The translations under genes were made by a program, and so were the position numbers. Shown piece after piece: positions 9,547 to 16,972 of a stretch of 64,000 bases of DNA. Origin of the DNA: Tenacibaculum gallaicum (GTDB lineage: Bacteria > Bacteroidota > Bacteroidia > Flavobacteriales > Flavobacteriaceae); NCBI RefSeq assembly GCF_003387615.1, contig NZ_QUNS01000001.1, forward strand, positions 350,241 to 414,240, read 5' to 3'. The notes beneath the pieces are model-generated. The model was not told the origin of the DNA. It did no database searches and saw only the letters and a list, made by a program, of their open reading frames with translations. Numbering within the stretch: position 1 is the first letter of the stretch; each line of letters starts with the position of its first letter.

Positions 9547-9714
9547 TTAAACGGCTTTTTTATAAGCTTTGATAAGGTTAAGAGTGTCTTTAGCTTTAAC
9601 TACTTCAGAAGGAGTTTTTTTATTCAAAGTCGTATTGATACTTACTACAGTTACGATAATTCCTGTAATAAATATAAAAATAAACAGCGCTATTATTTTG
9701 CGTAAGTTTTTCAT
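9547..9714 (-). CDS. Small membrane protein, 55 residues, unknown
   Basis: A short reading frame from ATG at 9714 to TAA. The product starts MKNLRKIIALFIFIFITGII, i.e. a positive n-region followed by one transmembrane segment or uncleaved signal. It continues with a lysine-rich tail of about 30 residues (NKKTPSEVVKAKDTL). Codon and residue use (K, N, I) match neighbouring genes. No family is recognised. It lies between the lipid kinase gene, transcribed toward it, and the candidate origin. An antisense frame at 9569-9793 covers much of the same DNA but its product looks random. Confidence 0.55.
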   Translation of the reverse strand: MKNLRKIIALFIFIFITGIIVTVVSINTTLNKKTPSEVVKAKDTLNLIKAYKKAV

Positions 9715-9789
9715 TTATAACGACTTTCTTATTATAAAGACGTATGAGTTTAAGAAACGTTACAATTTATTTAAGTTTTTTTTAACTTT

Positions 9790-10701
9790 TTAAGGAACTA
9801 CTATTCGAATAGCACTTTTAATAATACTAACTCTTACTTTCCCTTTACCTATTAACTCTCCATCTGCCTGAATATAAGGAAGATTATTTCTATTTTTTGG
9901 AGTTATTAACAATGATTTTGAAGTATATGTTTCTACTTTTTTATGCTGAAGAATTTTTCCGTTGTATAATTTTTTTATAGAAAACAATAAATCCCAAAAA
10001 GATAGATTTTTAGCTATGGTTATATCAAATAATCCATTATTAGAGTCTTTATAATCAGTTAATTGCATACCACCAGCAGCATATTTACAAATACCAAACA
10101 AAGTCATTAAACACTCGGTTTCAATTGATTTATTATCTATATCTACTTTAAAAGTAGTTTTTTTGTAGAATAATAAACCTGCTATTCCGCTAAGTAAGTA
10201 GGCTATAGGTCCAAACCTTTTCAATTTATTCAACTTATTAACAACATATCCGTCATAACCAATGCCTGCAACATTATTAAAGTAAGAAGTAATATCTGAT
10301 AATTCCAAGTAACCGATGTCTTGAAAAATGGTTCTTTCCTGCTTTATTAAATTAATAGCTGCTTTTACATTTTTAGGAATAGTATAGGTTTTAATCCAGT
10401 AATTACCAGTACCTAAAGGTATTACAGCAACAGTTATTTCTTTTGAATTAATAGTATTTTGTGTCATAATTCCATTAATAATATGGTGCAAAGTACCATC
10501 ACCACCTACTGAAATTATTTTTTTATACCCTTTATTAATAGCTTGTTGAACAATTATTTTTTCATGATTTGAATACTCAGTTTTAACATATTCATAAGTA
10601 ATATCATTTGCTTTTAATCCCTGCTGAATTTCAGACCAATACTTATTAAAATTACCATTACCAGCTACAGGATTAACAATACCAAACCAAGAATTATTCA
10701 T
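9790..10701 (-). CDS. Diacylglycerol/lipid kinase family protein
   Basis: A 303-residue protein of the DAG kinase catalytic-domain family (YegS/DagK-like). The nucleotide-binding GGDGT is at residues 66-70 (SVGGDGTLHHIING), and a second conserved stretch reads VIPLGTGNYW. The N-terminal NPVAGNG is also typical. C-terminal motifs such as GGMQLTDYKDSNNGLFDI and YIQADGE follow the family. It probably phosphorylates a lipid with ATP. In GTGNYW the usual GTGNDF/GTANDF ends differently, a modest variation. It is transcribed alone toward the small membrane protein gene. Confidence 0.88.
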   Translation of the reverse strand: MNNSWFGIVNPVAGNGNFNKYWSEIQQGLKANDITYEYVKTEYSNHEKIIVQQAINKGYKKIISVGGDGTLHHIINGIMTQNTINSKEITVAVIPLGTGNYWIKTYTIPKNVKAAINLIKQERTIFQDIGYLELSDITSYFNNVAGIGYDGYVVNKLNKLKRFGPIAYLLSGIAGLLFYKKTTFKVDIDNKSIETECLMTLFGICKYAAGGMQLTDYKDSNNGLFDITIAKNLSFWDLLFSIKKLYNGKILQHKKVETYTSKSLLITPKNRNNLPYIQADGELIGKGKVRVSIIKSAIRIVVP

Positions 10702-10817
10702 ACAAATACTTTAAATAAAGAATGGAAAAGTACAAAATGAATTTATAACAGTTATTTAAATTACTAGCATTAATTTTATTTGTACTTTGGTTGAAAATTA
10801 AATAAGACGAAAGATTA

Positions 10818-13013
10818 ATGACTAGAAAGAAAAAAATCTACAAAAAAAAGGGGAAAGTTATCAAAGACCTTACTCGAAACATTTTCAAAATACTTAACGA
10901 AGACAGTAATAAAAATTATAATTACAAGCAGATTGCTGCCAAATTGAAGGTTTCTGATACTGATGGTAAAAACCAGATTATTAAGAAACTAGCTGAATTA
11001 ACAGCCAATCAAAAAATTAAAGAAGTTGACAGAGGTAAATATCAAATAAACGAAGATCGTAAGTATCATATTGGTACATTAGATGCTACTTCTAACGGTA
11101 ATGCCTATTTTATTTCTGATGACTTCGAACATGATATTTTTGTTCCTTCAGTAAATTTAGGAAAAGGCTTACATAACGATACTGTTAAAGCTTATGTTTA
11201 TAAAAAGCGAAGAAGTAATAAATTAGAAGCAGATGTTGTTGAAATTATAGATAGAGCTAAAACAGAATTTGTTGGTGTTTTACAAATGAATAAAAACTTC
11301 GGATTTGTGATACCTGATAGCAATAAAATGTATGCCGATATTTTTATTTCACAAAGTAAACTTAATGGTGCAGAAGATGGTGATAAAGTTGTTGCTAAAA
11401 TGACTGATTGGCCTGAGAATTCTAAAAATCCGTTTGGAAAAATTACACAAGTTTTAGGAAGACCAGGAGACCATGATACCGAAATTCATTCTATTTTATT
11501 AGAGTATGGTTTACCGTATGAGTTTCCAACAGAAGTAGAAAAAGAAGCTTCTGAATTACCAATAGAAATAACTAAAGAAGAAATAGCTAAACGTAGAGAT
11601 ATGCGTGGTGATTTAACCTTTACTATTGACCCAAAAGATGCAAAAGATTTTGATGATGCTTTGTCATTTACCAAACTTGAAAATGGAAATTATGAAATAG
11701 GAATTCATATTGCAGATGTTTCTCATTACCTACAACCAAAGACAATTTTAGATGATGAAGCTTACGATAGAGCAACTTCAGTATATTTAGTTGATAGAGT
11801 GGTACCTATGTTACCAGAAATGTTAAGTAATGGAGTTTGTTCATTACGACCAAATGAAGAAAAATTGACTTTTTCTGCCGTATTTGAAATGAATGACAAA
11901 GCACAAGTTATCAACCAATGGTTTGGAAGAACAGTTACCTATTCTGATAAACGTTTTGCCTACGAAGAAGCACAAGCCATAATTGAAAACAAAAATAATA
12001 TTATACCTGCTGATGTTTCTTTAACAGGTGAAGCCTATGAAGTTGATGAACAAATAGTAGAAGCTACATTAAAACTAGATGAATTAGCCAAAAAGATGCG
12101 TAAAAAGCGCATGAAATCTGGAGCTATTTCTTTTGATAGAGTTGAAGTTAAATTCGAATTAGATGAAAATGCAAATCCTACTGGAGTTTTCTTTAAGGAA
12201 GCAAAAGATGCTAATAAATTAATAGAAGAATTTATGCTATTAGCAAATAAAAAAGTGGCTGAGTTCATAGGTTTTTCTGGTGGAAAACCAAGTAAGAAAA
12301 CATTTGTGTATCGAGTACACGATGAACCAGATGTTGAAAAGTTAGCATCATTACAAAATATTGTTAGCAAGTTTGGTTATAAAATCAATACAGAAACACG
12401 CCAAAAAACATCAGATAGTTTAAATAAATTATTATCAGATGTACATGGAAAAGGGGAAGCTAATATGGTAGAAACCTTAGCAATACGTTCTATGAGTAAA
12501 GCTGAATACACTACACAAAATATTGGTCACTACGGATTAGCATTTGATTATTATAGCCACTTTACTTCACCAATTCGTCGTTATCCCGATGTAATGACAC
12601 ATCGTTTATTACAACATTATTTAGATGGAGGAAATTCACCAAAAGCAGAAATTTATGAAGATAAGTGTAAGCATTCTTCAAAAATGGAAGAATTAGCTTC
12701 TAAAGCCGAAAGAGATTCTATTAAATACATGCAAGTAAAATACATGCAAGATCATAAAGATCAAGAATTTGAAGGTGTAATTTCTGGGGTTACTGAATGG
12801 GGAATTTATGTAGAGATAAAATCTAATAAATGTGAAGGTATGGTACGTATCAAAGATATTAAGGATGATTATTATATATTTGACGAAAAACAATATGCTG
12901 TGATTGGACAATCAACCAAAAATATGATTCAATTAGGTGATGAAGTTGTAGTAAAAGTTAAACATACCGATTTGGAGCGTAAACATCTTGATTTCAACCT
13001 TATTTCACATTAA
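10818..13013 (+). CDS. rnr: Ribonuclease R
   Basis: A 731-residue 3'-5' exoribonuclease of the RNB family. It has an N-terminal winged-helix/cold-shock part (residues about 20-230) and the RNB catalytic domain with the acidic cluster DPKDAKDFDDA (D271, D277, D279, D280). It also has the later signature YSHFTSPIRRYPDVMTHRLL and a C-terminal S1 RNA-binding domain (FEGVISGVTEWGIYVE). RNase R degrades structured RNA and takes part in rRNA quality control. Length and order are normal. It is divergent from the lipid kinase gene. Confidence 0.97.
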   Translation: MTRKKKIYKKKGKVIKDLTRNIFKILNEDSNKNYNYKQIAAKLKVSDTDGKNQIIKKLAELTANQKIKEVDRGKYQINEDRKYHIGTLDATSNGNAYFISDDFEHDIFVPSVNLGKGLHNDTVKAYVYKKRRSNKLEADVVEIIDRAKTEFVGVLQMNKNFGFVIPDSNKMYADIFISQSKLNGAEDGDKVVAKMTDWPENSKNPFGKITQVLGRPGDHDTEIHSILLEYGLPYEFPTEVEKEASELPIEITKEEIAKRRDMRGDLTFTIDPKDAKDFDDALSFTKLENGNYEIGIHIADVSHYLQPKTILDDEAYDRATSVYLVDRVVPMLPEMLSNGVCSLRPNEEKLTFSAVFEMNDKAQVINQWFGRTVTYSDKRFAYEEAQAIIENKNNIIPADVSLTGEAYEVDEQIVEATLKLDELAKKMRKKRMKSGAISFDRVEVKFELDENANPTGVFFKEAKDANKLIEEFMLLANKKVAEFIGFSGGKPSKKTFVYRVHDEPDVEKLASLQNIVSKFGYKINTETRQKTSDSLNKLLSDVHGKGEANMVETLAIRSMSKAEYTTQNIGHYGLAFDYYSHFTSPIRRYPDVMTHRLLQHYLDGGNSPKAEIYEDKCKHSSKMEELASKAERDSIKYMQVKYMQDHKDQEFEGVISGVTEWGIYVEIKSNKCEGMVRIKDIKDDYYIFDEKQYAVIGQSTKNMIQLGDEVVVKVKHTDLERKHLDFNLISH

Positions 13014-13103
13014 TTAGATAGCTTTAAACAATAAAAATTAGCATTTACCTTTATAGTATTGGTATAATTATTGGTTATACTCAATTAACTAATGGAATTT
13101 ATT

Positions 13104-13781
13104 ATGAAGAAATTAGCAATATTAAGTTTGTTTTTGATGACCGTTTTAGCATCAGCTCAAACAACCATAACTAAAAATTTAGGAGACTTTTCAATTGTAA
13201 AAGTCTATAATGGTATAGATTTAAAACTTGTTAAATCAGATGTTTCTAAAATTATAGTTACAGGTGAAAAAACAGATAAGGTTAAAATTAAGTTAGATGG
13301 AACTACCTTAAAAGTATTATTGAGATTCCCAGAAACTACTGCCGATGGTAAAGTTAAAGCAACGTTATATTACAATAAAACTTTATCAATAATTGATGCA
13401 AATGAAGGAGCGACAATTACAGGTAAAGACATTAATCAACAAAAAGTTGAAATTAGAGCCCAAGAAGGAGCTTTTATCAATCTTGTGGTGAATGTTAAGC
13501 ATTTAAACGTAAAAAGCTCTTCAGGTGCTGTTATTAAGCTTTCTGGTACAACCAAGAATCAAAATGTAAATGCAGATTTAGGAGGAATGTACCACGGATA
13601 CAAATTATCAGTAGAAGAGATGACTATTGTAAAAGCAGGATCTGGATCTAAAGTAGAAGTGCAATCTGGTGAAACTTTAGATGCTAAAGTATCGTTTGGA
13701 GGTTCTATTTTTTACAAAGGAAAACCAGAAGTATTTAGAGATAAAAAAGTAATTGGTGGAGTAATTGAACACCGAAGTTAA
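13104..13781 (+). CDS. Secreted DUF2807 (GIN-domain) protein
   Basis: A protein of about 225 residues with a cleavable signal peptide (MKKLAILSLFLMTVLASAQ). The mature part matches the putative auto-transporter adhesin head (GIN) domain, DUF2807: FSIVKVYNGIDLKLVKSD, then repeated beta-solenoid strands (VEIRAQEGAFINLVV, LNVKSSSGAVIKLSG, VNADLGGMYHGY). The in-frame ATG at 13092 would put four extra residues before the signal peptide, so the second ATG is preferred. Function is unknown; the family is common in Bacteroidota. It lies 90 bases after rnr and may be read with it. Confidence 0.85.
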   Translation: MKKLAILSLFLMTVLASAQTTITKNLGDFSIVKVYNGIDLKLVKSDVSKIIVTGEKTDKVKIKLDGTTLKVLLRFPETTADGKVKATLYYNKTLSIIDANEGATITGKDINQQKVEIRAQEGAFINLVVNVKHLNVKSSSGAVIKLSGTTKNQNVNADLGGMYHGYKLSVEEMTIVKAGSGSKVEVQSGETLDAKVSFGGSIFYKGKPEVFRDKKVIGGVIEHRS

Positions 13782-13794
13782 TTTTGTATCTTTG
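13765..13794 (+). promoter_or_regulatory. Promoter of tatA
   Basis: TTG at 13765-13767, 19 bases, then TATCTTTG at 13787-13794. This is a full match to the Bacteroidota primary-sigma consensus. The ATG follows 21 bases later. The -33 element lies inside the end of the preceding gene. Confidence 0.75.
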
Positions 13795-13815
13795 TAGCGC
13801 AAAAATTTAATAAAA

Positions 13816-14013
13816 ATGAATTTACTTACTATATTTTTAGGAATGATTGGACCATGGCAAATAGCCATTGTCGTTGCATTAGTATTATTATTATTTGGAG
13901 GTAGAAAAATTCCTGAATTAATGAGAGGTTTAGGAACAGGTATCAAAGAATTTAAAGATGCTACTAAAAATGAAGATGAAGAGAATACTGATAAAGCAGA
14001 AGATAAAAAATAA
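13816..14013 (+). CDS. tatA: Twin-arginine translocase subunit TatA/TatE
   Basis: A 65-residue TatA-family protein. It has one N-terminal transmembrane segment (GPWQIAIVVALVLLLFGG), the hinge FGGRKIPELMRGLG, an amphipathic helix (GTGIKEFKDATK), and an acidic/lysine tail. TatA polymerises with TatC to move folded proteins across the inner membrane. tatC is not in the window. The gene has its own promoter and a terminator, so it stands alone. Confidence 0.95.
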   Translation: MNLLTIFLGMIGPWQIAIVVALVLLLFGGRKIPELMRGLGTGIKEFKDATKNEDEENTDKAEDKK

Positions 14014-14033
14014 GATTAATACTTATTACAAAT

Positions 14034-14068
14034 AAAAAAAACCGAAACATTTAATGTTTCGGTTTTTT
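14034..14068. terminator. Bidirectional terminator between tatA and ybjQ
   Basis: An inverted repeat AAAAAACCGAAACAT / ATGTTTCGGTTTTTT with a short loop, with A and T runs on the two sides. It can stop both tatA (plus) and the ybjQ-like gene (minus). Confidence 0.88.
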
Positions 14069-14076
14069 ATTTTTAG

Positions 14077-14394
14077 TTATATTTTTATAGTAGTACCTGA
14101 GGCTGTGACCATTAGCATACCACCATTGGCACCTACGGTTTCATAATCTAAGTCAATTCCTACCACTGCATCCGCTCCTAAGCTACGAGCTCTTTCAGTC
14201 ATTTCTTTTAAAGCTATTTATTTAGCTTCTCTTAGAACTTTTTCATACGAACCAGACCTACCTCCTACTATATCTCTAATACCAGCAAAAAAGTCCTTAA
14301 AAATGTTTGCACCAATAATTGTTTCACCTGTAACAATACCTAAATATTCTTTAGCAGGTTTATTTTCTAACGAAGGTGTAGTTGATAATATCAT
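14077..14394 (-). pseudogene. ybjQ: YbjQ/UPF0145 family gene with an in-frame stop
   Basis: Read from ATG at 14394, the frame encodes a 105-residue YbjQ-type protein (UPF0145/DUF74, pentameric, function unclear) except that codon 59 (14218-14220) is TAA. Before it: [50 protein letters not shown]. After it, with no shift of frame: [26 protein letters not shown]. Family members usually have Glu at this place, and one base change (GAA to TAA) explains the stop. It begins one base after the stop codon of the SPFH protein gene, so it is the second gene of that operon. The rest of the protein is intact, which suggests a recent mutation or a sequencing error. Confidence 0.88.
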
Positions 14395-14395
14395 A

Positions 14396-15322
14396 TTATT
14401 CTTTGTCTTTTTTCTCTTGAGCTTTTTTCATGGCTTCCCCTATTTGATTACTTGCTGTAAAGCTAGCTACCATATCATTTAACATATTACTACCTGCTTG
14501 AGGAGAGTTTGGTAATAAAATTAAGTTACTATTCGTTTCTTCACCAATAGATTGTAAAGTATCGTAATGTTGTGTAACAACGATTAATGCAGAAGCTTCT
14601 TGACTGTTAATTCCTACTTTATTTAATACTTCTACAGATTCTTCTAATCCACGGGCAATTTCACGACGTTGATCAGCAATACCTTGTCCTTGCAAACGTT
14701 TACTTTCAGCTTCCGCTTTTGCTTTCTCAACAATTAAAATACGTTGTGCATCACCTTCGTATTGAGCTGCAGTTTTTTCTCTATCTGCTGCATTAATACG
14801 GTTCATAGCTGCTTTTACTTGAGAATCAGGATCAATATCAGTAACTAAAGTTTTTATAATATCATAACCATAATCCATCATAGCATCATTCAATTCTGTT
14901 TTTACTGCGATTGCAATATCATCTTTCTTAACAAATACATCATCTAAACGCATTTTAGGTACTTCTGCACGTACAACATCAAATACATAAGAAGTAATTT
15001 GATCATGTGGATAATCTAGCTTATAAAAAGCATCATATACCTTATCTTTTATTACCATATATTGAACAGAAACTTTTAATTTAACAAATACATCGTCTAA
15101 GGTTTTTGTTTCAACAATTACATCTAATTGTTGAATTTTTAAACTTAATTTTCCAGCAATTCTATCTACAATAGGAACTTTTAATTGTAAACCAGATTGA
15201 CGGATGCTTTGAAAACGACCAAAACGTTCAATAATCGCAGCGGTTTGTTGCTTAACAATAAAAAATGAAGATAATAAAACGATAACCCCGATAGCAATAA
15301 CCGGATACATGTAAATTGACAT
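14396..15322 (-). CDS. SPFH/Band 7 membrane protein (stomatin-like, QmcA type)
   Basis: A 308-residue protein. One N-terminal transmembrane segment (residues 5-24) is followed by the SPFH domain, with [26 protein letters not shown] and later [18 protein letters not shown] long alanine/glutamate-rich helix follows ([38 protein letters not shown]). Such proteins oligomerise in membrane microdomains and often pair with an NfeD-type protease or act as protease modulators; no nfeD gene is next to it here. The broken ybjQ gene follows directly and was probably cotranscribed. Confidence 0.92.
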   Translation of the reverse strand: MSIYMYPVIAIGVIVLLSSFFIVKQQTAAIIERFGRFQSIRQSGLQLKVPIVDRIAGKLSLKIQQLDVIVETKTLDDVFVKLKVSVQYMVIKDKVYDAFYKLDYPHDQITSYVFDVVRAEVPKMRLDDVFVKKDDIAIAVKTELNDAMMDYGYDIIKTLVTDIDPDSQVKAAMNRINAADREKTAAQYEGDAQRILIVEKAKAEAESKRLQGQGIADQRREIARGLEESVEVLNKVGINSQEASALIVVTQHYDTLQSIGEETNSNLILLPNSPQAGSNMLNDMVASFTASNQIGEAMKKAQEKKDKE

Positions 15323-15406
15323 AGTTTTTAATATTTAAATGTTAGTAATTTTTTTGATAAAGATACTACTTAATAGTAGATATTTATAGGACGAATTTTT
15401 TCATAA

Positions 15407-15438
15407 TTGTTACAATTCTTTTTTTAAAATTATATTTG
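15407..15438 (+). promoter_or_regulatory. Promoter of the DoxX-like gene
   Basis: TTG at 15407-15409, 21 bases, then TATATTTG at 15431-15438, 15 bases before the ATG. It fits the Bacteroidota consensus. Confidence 0.6.
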
Positions 15439-15453
15439 TAAAAAATCAATTAC

Positions 15454-15852
15454 ATGGAACTTATACAACAAAGCATAACAGAAATTTTAATCTTACTTTT
15501 TTTAATCGTTACTTTTTTACAATCGGGAATTGATAAAGTGAGTGACTGGAAAGGAAATTTGTCTTTTATTAGAGGCCACTTTAAAGATTCACCTTTAAAA
15601 AATTCAGTACCAATTTTATTAGCCGTTATTTTAGTGATGGAATTATTAGCAGGTGCATTAATGTTTGTTGGAATTTTTCACTTATCAACAACAGGAAATC
15701 ATAACATCGCTTTAATTGGTGCAGAATTATCTGCAGTAACATTAATCTTTTTATTAATTGGTCAACGATTAGCAAAAGATTATGCAGGGGCGATGACCTT
15801 AGCAGTTTACTTTATAATTGCAGTTTTAGGCGTATATTTATTAAATAGATAA
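15454..15852 (+). CDS. DoxX-like small membrane protein
   Basis: A 132-residue protein with four predicted transmembrane helices (about residues 9-27, 51-72, 83-101 and 112-130). A short loop between helices 1 and 2 carries the FLQSGIDKVSDWKGN motif seen in DoxX-related proteins of Bacteroidota. DoxX-family members have been linked to redox and sulfur metabolism, but no catalytic residue can be pointed to here. It is monocistronic, with its own promoter and a strong terminator. The family assignment is moderate. Confidence 0.6.
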   Translation: MELIQQSITEILILLFLIVTFLQSGIDKVSDWKGNLSFIRGHFKDSPLKNSVPILLAVILVMELLAGALMFVGIFHLSTTGNHNIALIGAELSAVTLIFLLIGQRLAKDYAGAMTLAVYFIIAVLGVYLLNR

Positions 15853-15891
15853 AAACTATTAAAAATACAATAAATAATAAATATTTATTAT

Positions 15892-15931
15892 TTAAAAACC
15901 TCTTAAAAATCTAATTTTAAGAGGTTTTTAA
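15892..15931 (+). terminator. Terminator of the DoxX-like gene
   Basis: A 17-base inverted repeat (TTAAAAACCTCTTAAAA and complement) with a 6-base loop, ending in a T-rich arm. It may also serve the methyltransferase gene that converges from the right. Confidence 0.85.
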
Positions 15932-15995
15932 ATTTCAATAAGGTATTTGTATGCTTTAGTGTTTAAAACTACTTAAAATAGCTTTAAATTTAGCT

Positions 15996-16889
15996 TTACT
16001 TACTTTTTAAGATGTAAATTAAAGAAGAATACTCACCAGAACGTTTTGCTTTCATATTTGACTTTAAACCTGTTAAAAAAGCATGAATAGGTCTTGATTT
16101 TTTTGTTTTATATTTTTCTGATAATAAAGAAACATAAAATGAATCAAACTTCATTGGAAGTGTTTTTTCAACTTTTATTTCAACGAATGAAAATATTTTT
16201 GAAATAGCTGTTTTTGAAAAATGCCATAAATGTCTTGGAACATCGTAAGCAGCCCAAAACTCTTTGTAGTGTTTTGAATCAAAGCTTTTATAATTAGGAA
16301 CAGCAATGATTAAAAATCCATTTGGTTTTAAAAGTGATTTAAGTTGTTGTACATACTCTGTTAAATTAGGAATATGTTCTAATACATGCCAAAGTGTAAT
16401 AACATCAAATTGCTTATTATCTATTTTAGAAATATCTTCTACAAGATTTATGTTTTTGTTTTTAGCAAAATCTCTAGCTTTTTCAGAAGGTTCTACTCCA
16501 TTAATTCTCCATCCACCTTTTTCACATACTTTTAAAAAATCACCAGTACCTGCTCCAATATCTAAAATTGATTTTTCTTCTGTATTAAAAGAGTTAATCA
16601 ATTTTAGTTTTTTCTTTAAAGTGTAATTTTTTACAAACTGATATGTTTTATCAAAAAGAGAAGTTTTACTATCTGTGTGTGAAATATAATCTTCACTAGC
16701 ATAATATTTTTCTAAGTTGTTAGGTACAGGTGAAGTTACCAACATATCGTAATCTTCATTTCTCATTACCTCATAACTTTCTTTTGATACTGTATGATCA
16801 ATACAGTTTAAAAAAGGTTTTAAGTTTCTGTAGAATTCTTTATCTGTAATCAAACTAATAAAATGTGTTGAGTGTTCCTTGTGGAACAT
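15996..16889 (-). CDS. Class I SAM-dependent methyltransferase
   Basis: A 297-residue protein with a Rossmann-like methyltransferase core in its middle. Motif I is ILDIGAGTGDFL, the acidic residue is in NGVEPSEKA, and the post-motifs are FDVITLWHVLEHIPNL and LLKPNGFLIIAVPNY. The N-terminal 55 residues include a Cys-His stretch (NCIDHTVSKESYEV) and YDMLVTSPVP, typical of this Methyltransf_23-like group in Flavobacteriaceae. The target is unknown. The first codons coincide with a parS-like palindrome, so the true start may lie further in. It follows mnmG, but a terminator-like hairpin lies between them. Confidence 0.85.
   Translation of the reverse strand: MFHKEHSTHFISLITDKEFYRNLKPFLNCIDHTVSKESYEVMRNEDYDMLVTSPVPNNLEKYYASEDYISHTDSKTSLFDKTYQFVKNYTLKKKLKLINSFNTEEKSILDIGAGTGDFLKVCEKGGWRINGVEPSEKARDFAKNKNINLVEDISKIDNKQFDVITLWHVLEHIPNLTEYVQQLKSLLKPNGFLIIAVPNYKSFDSKHYKEFWAAYDVPRHLWHFSKTAISKIFSFVEIKVEKTLPMKFDSFYVSLLSEKYKTKKSRPIHAFLTGLKSNMKAKRSGEYSSLIYILKSK
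16873..16888. promoter_or_regulatory. parS-like palindrome, copy 1
   Basis: TGTTCCTTGTGGAACA. It differs from the Pseudomonas-type parS sequence TGTTCCACGTGGAACA at two bases in one half. The same 16 bases recur at 21748. It covers the first codons of the methyltransferase frame. Confidence 0.5.
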
Positions 16890-16920
16890 TATTTTTTATC
16901 GAACAATTATACATAAAAAA

Positions 16921-16950
16921 AACAAAACGTTCCACATGGAACATTTTGTT
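16921..16950 (-). terminator. mnmG terminator whose stem is a parS-like palindrome
   Basis: The hairpin arms AACAAAA-C-GTTCCA and TGGAAC-A-TTTTGTT enclose CA, and a T run follows on the minus strand. This is a rho-independent terminator for mnmG. The inner 14 bases, GTTCCACATGGAAC (16929-16942), differ from the parS core GTTCCACGTGGAAC at one base, so the site may serve two purposes. Confidence 0.7.
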
Positions 16951-16972
16951 TTTTGTAACTCTAAATTAGAAT

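Noticed and set aside
9569..9793. 74-residue plus-strand open frame between rpiB and the lipid kinase
   Set aside because: Antisense to the better 55-residue membrane protein frame; its product has no signal, domain or codon pattern of a gene.
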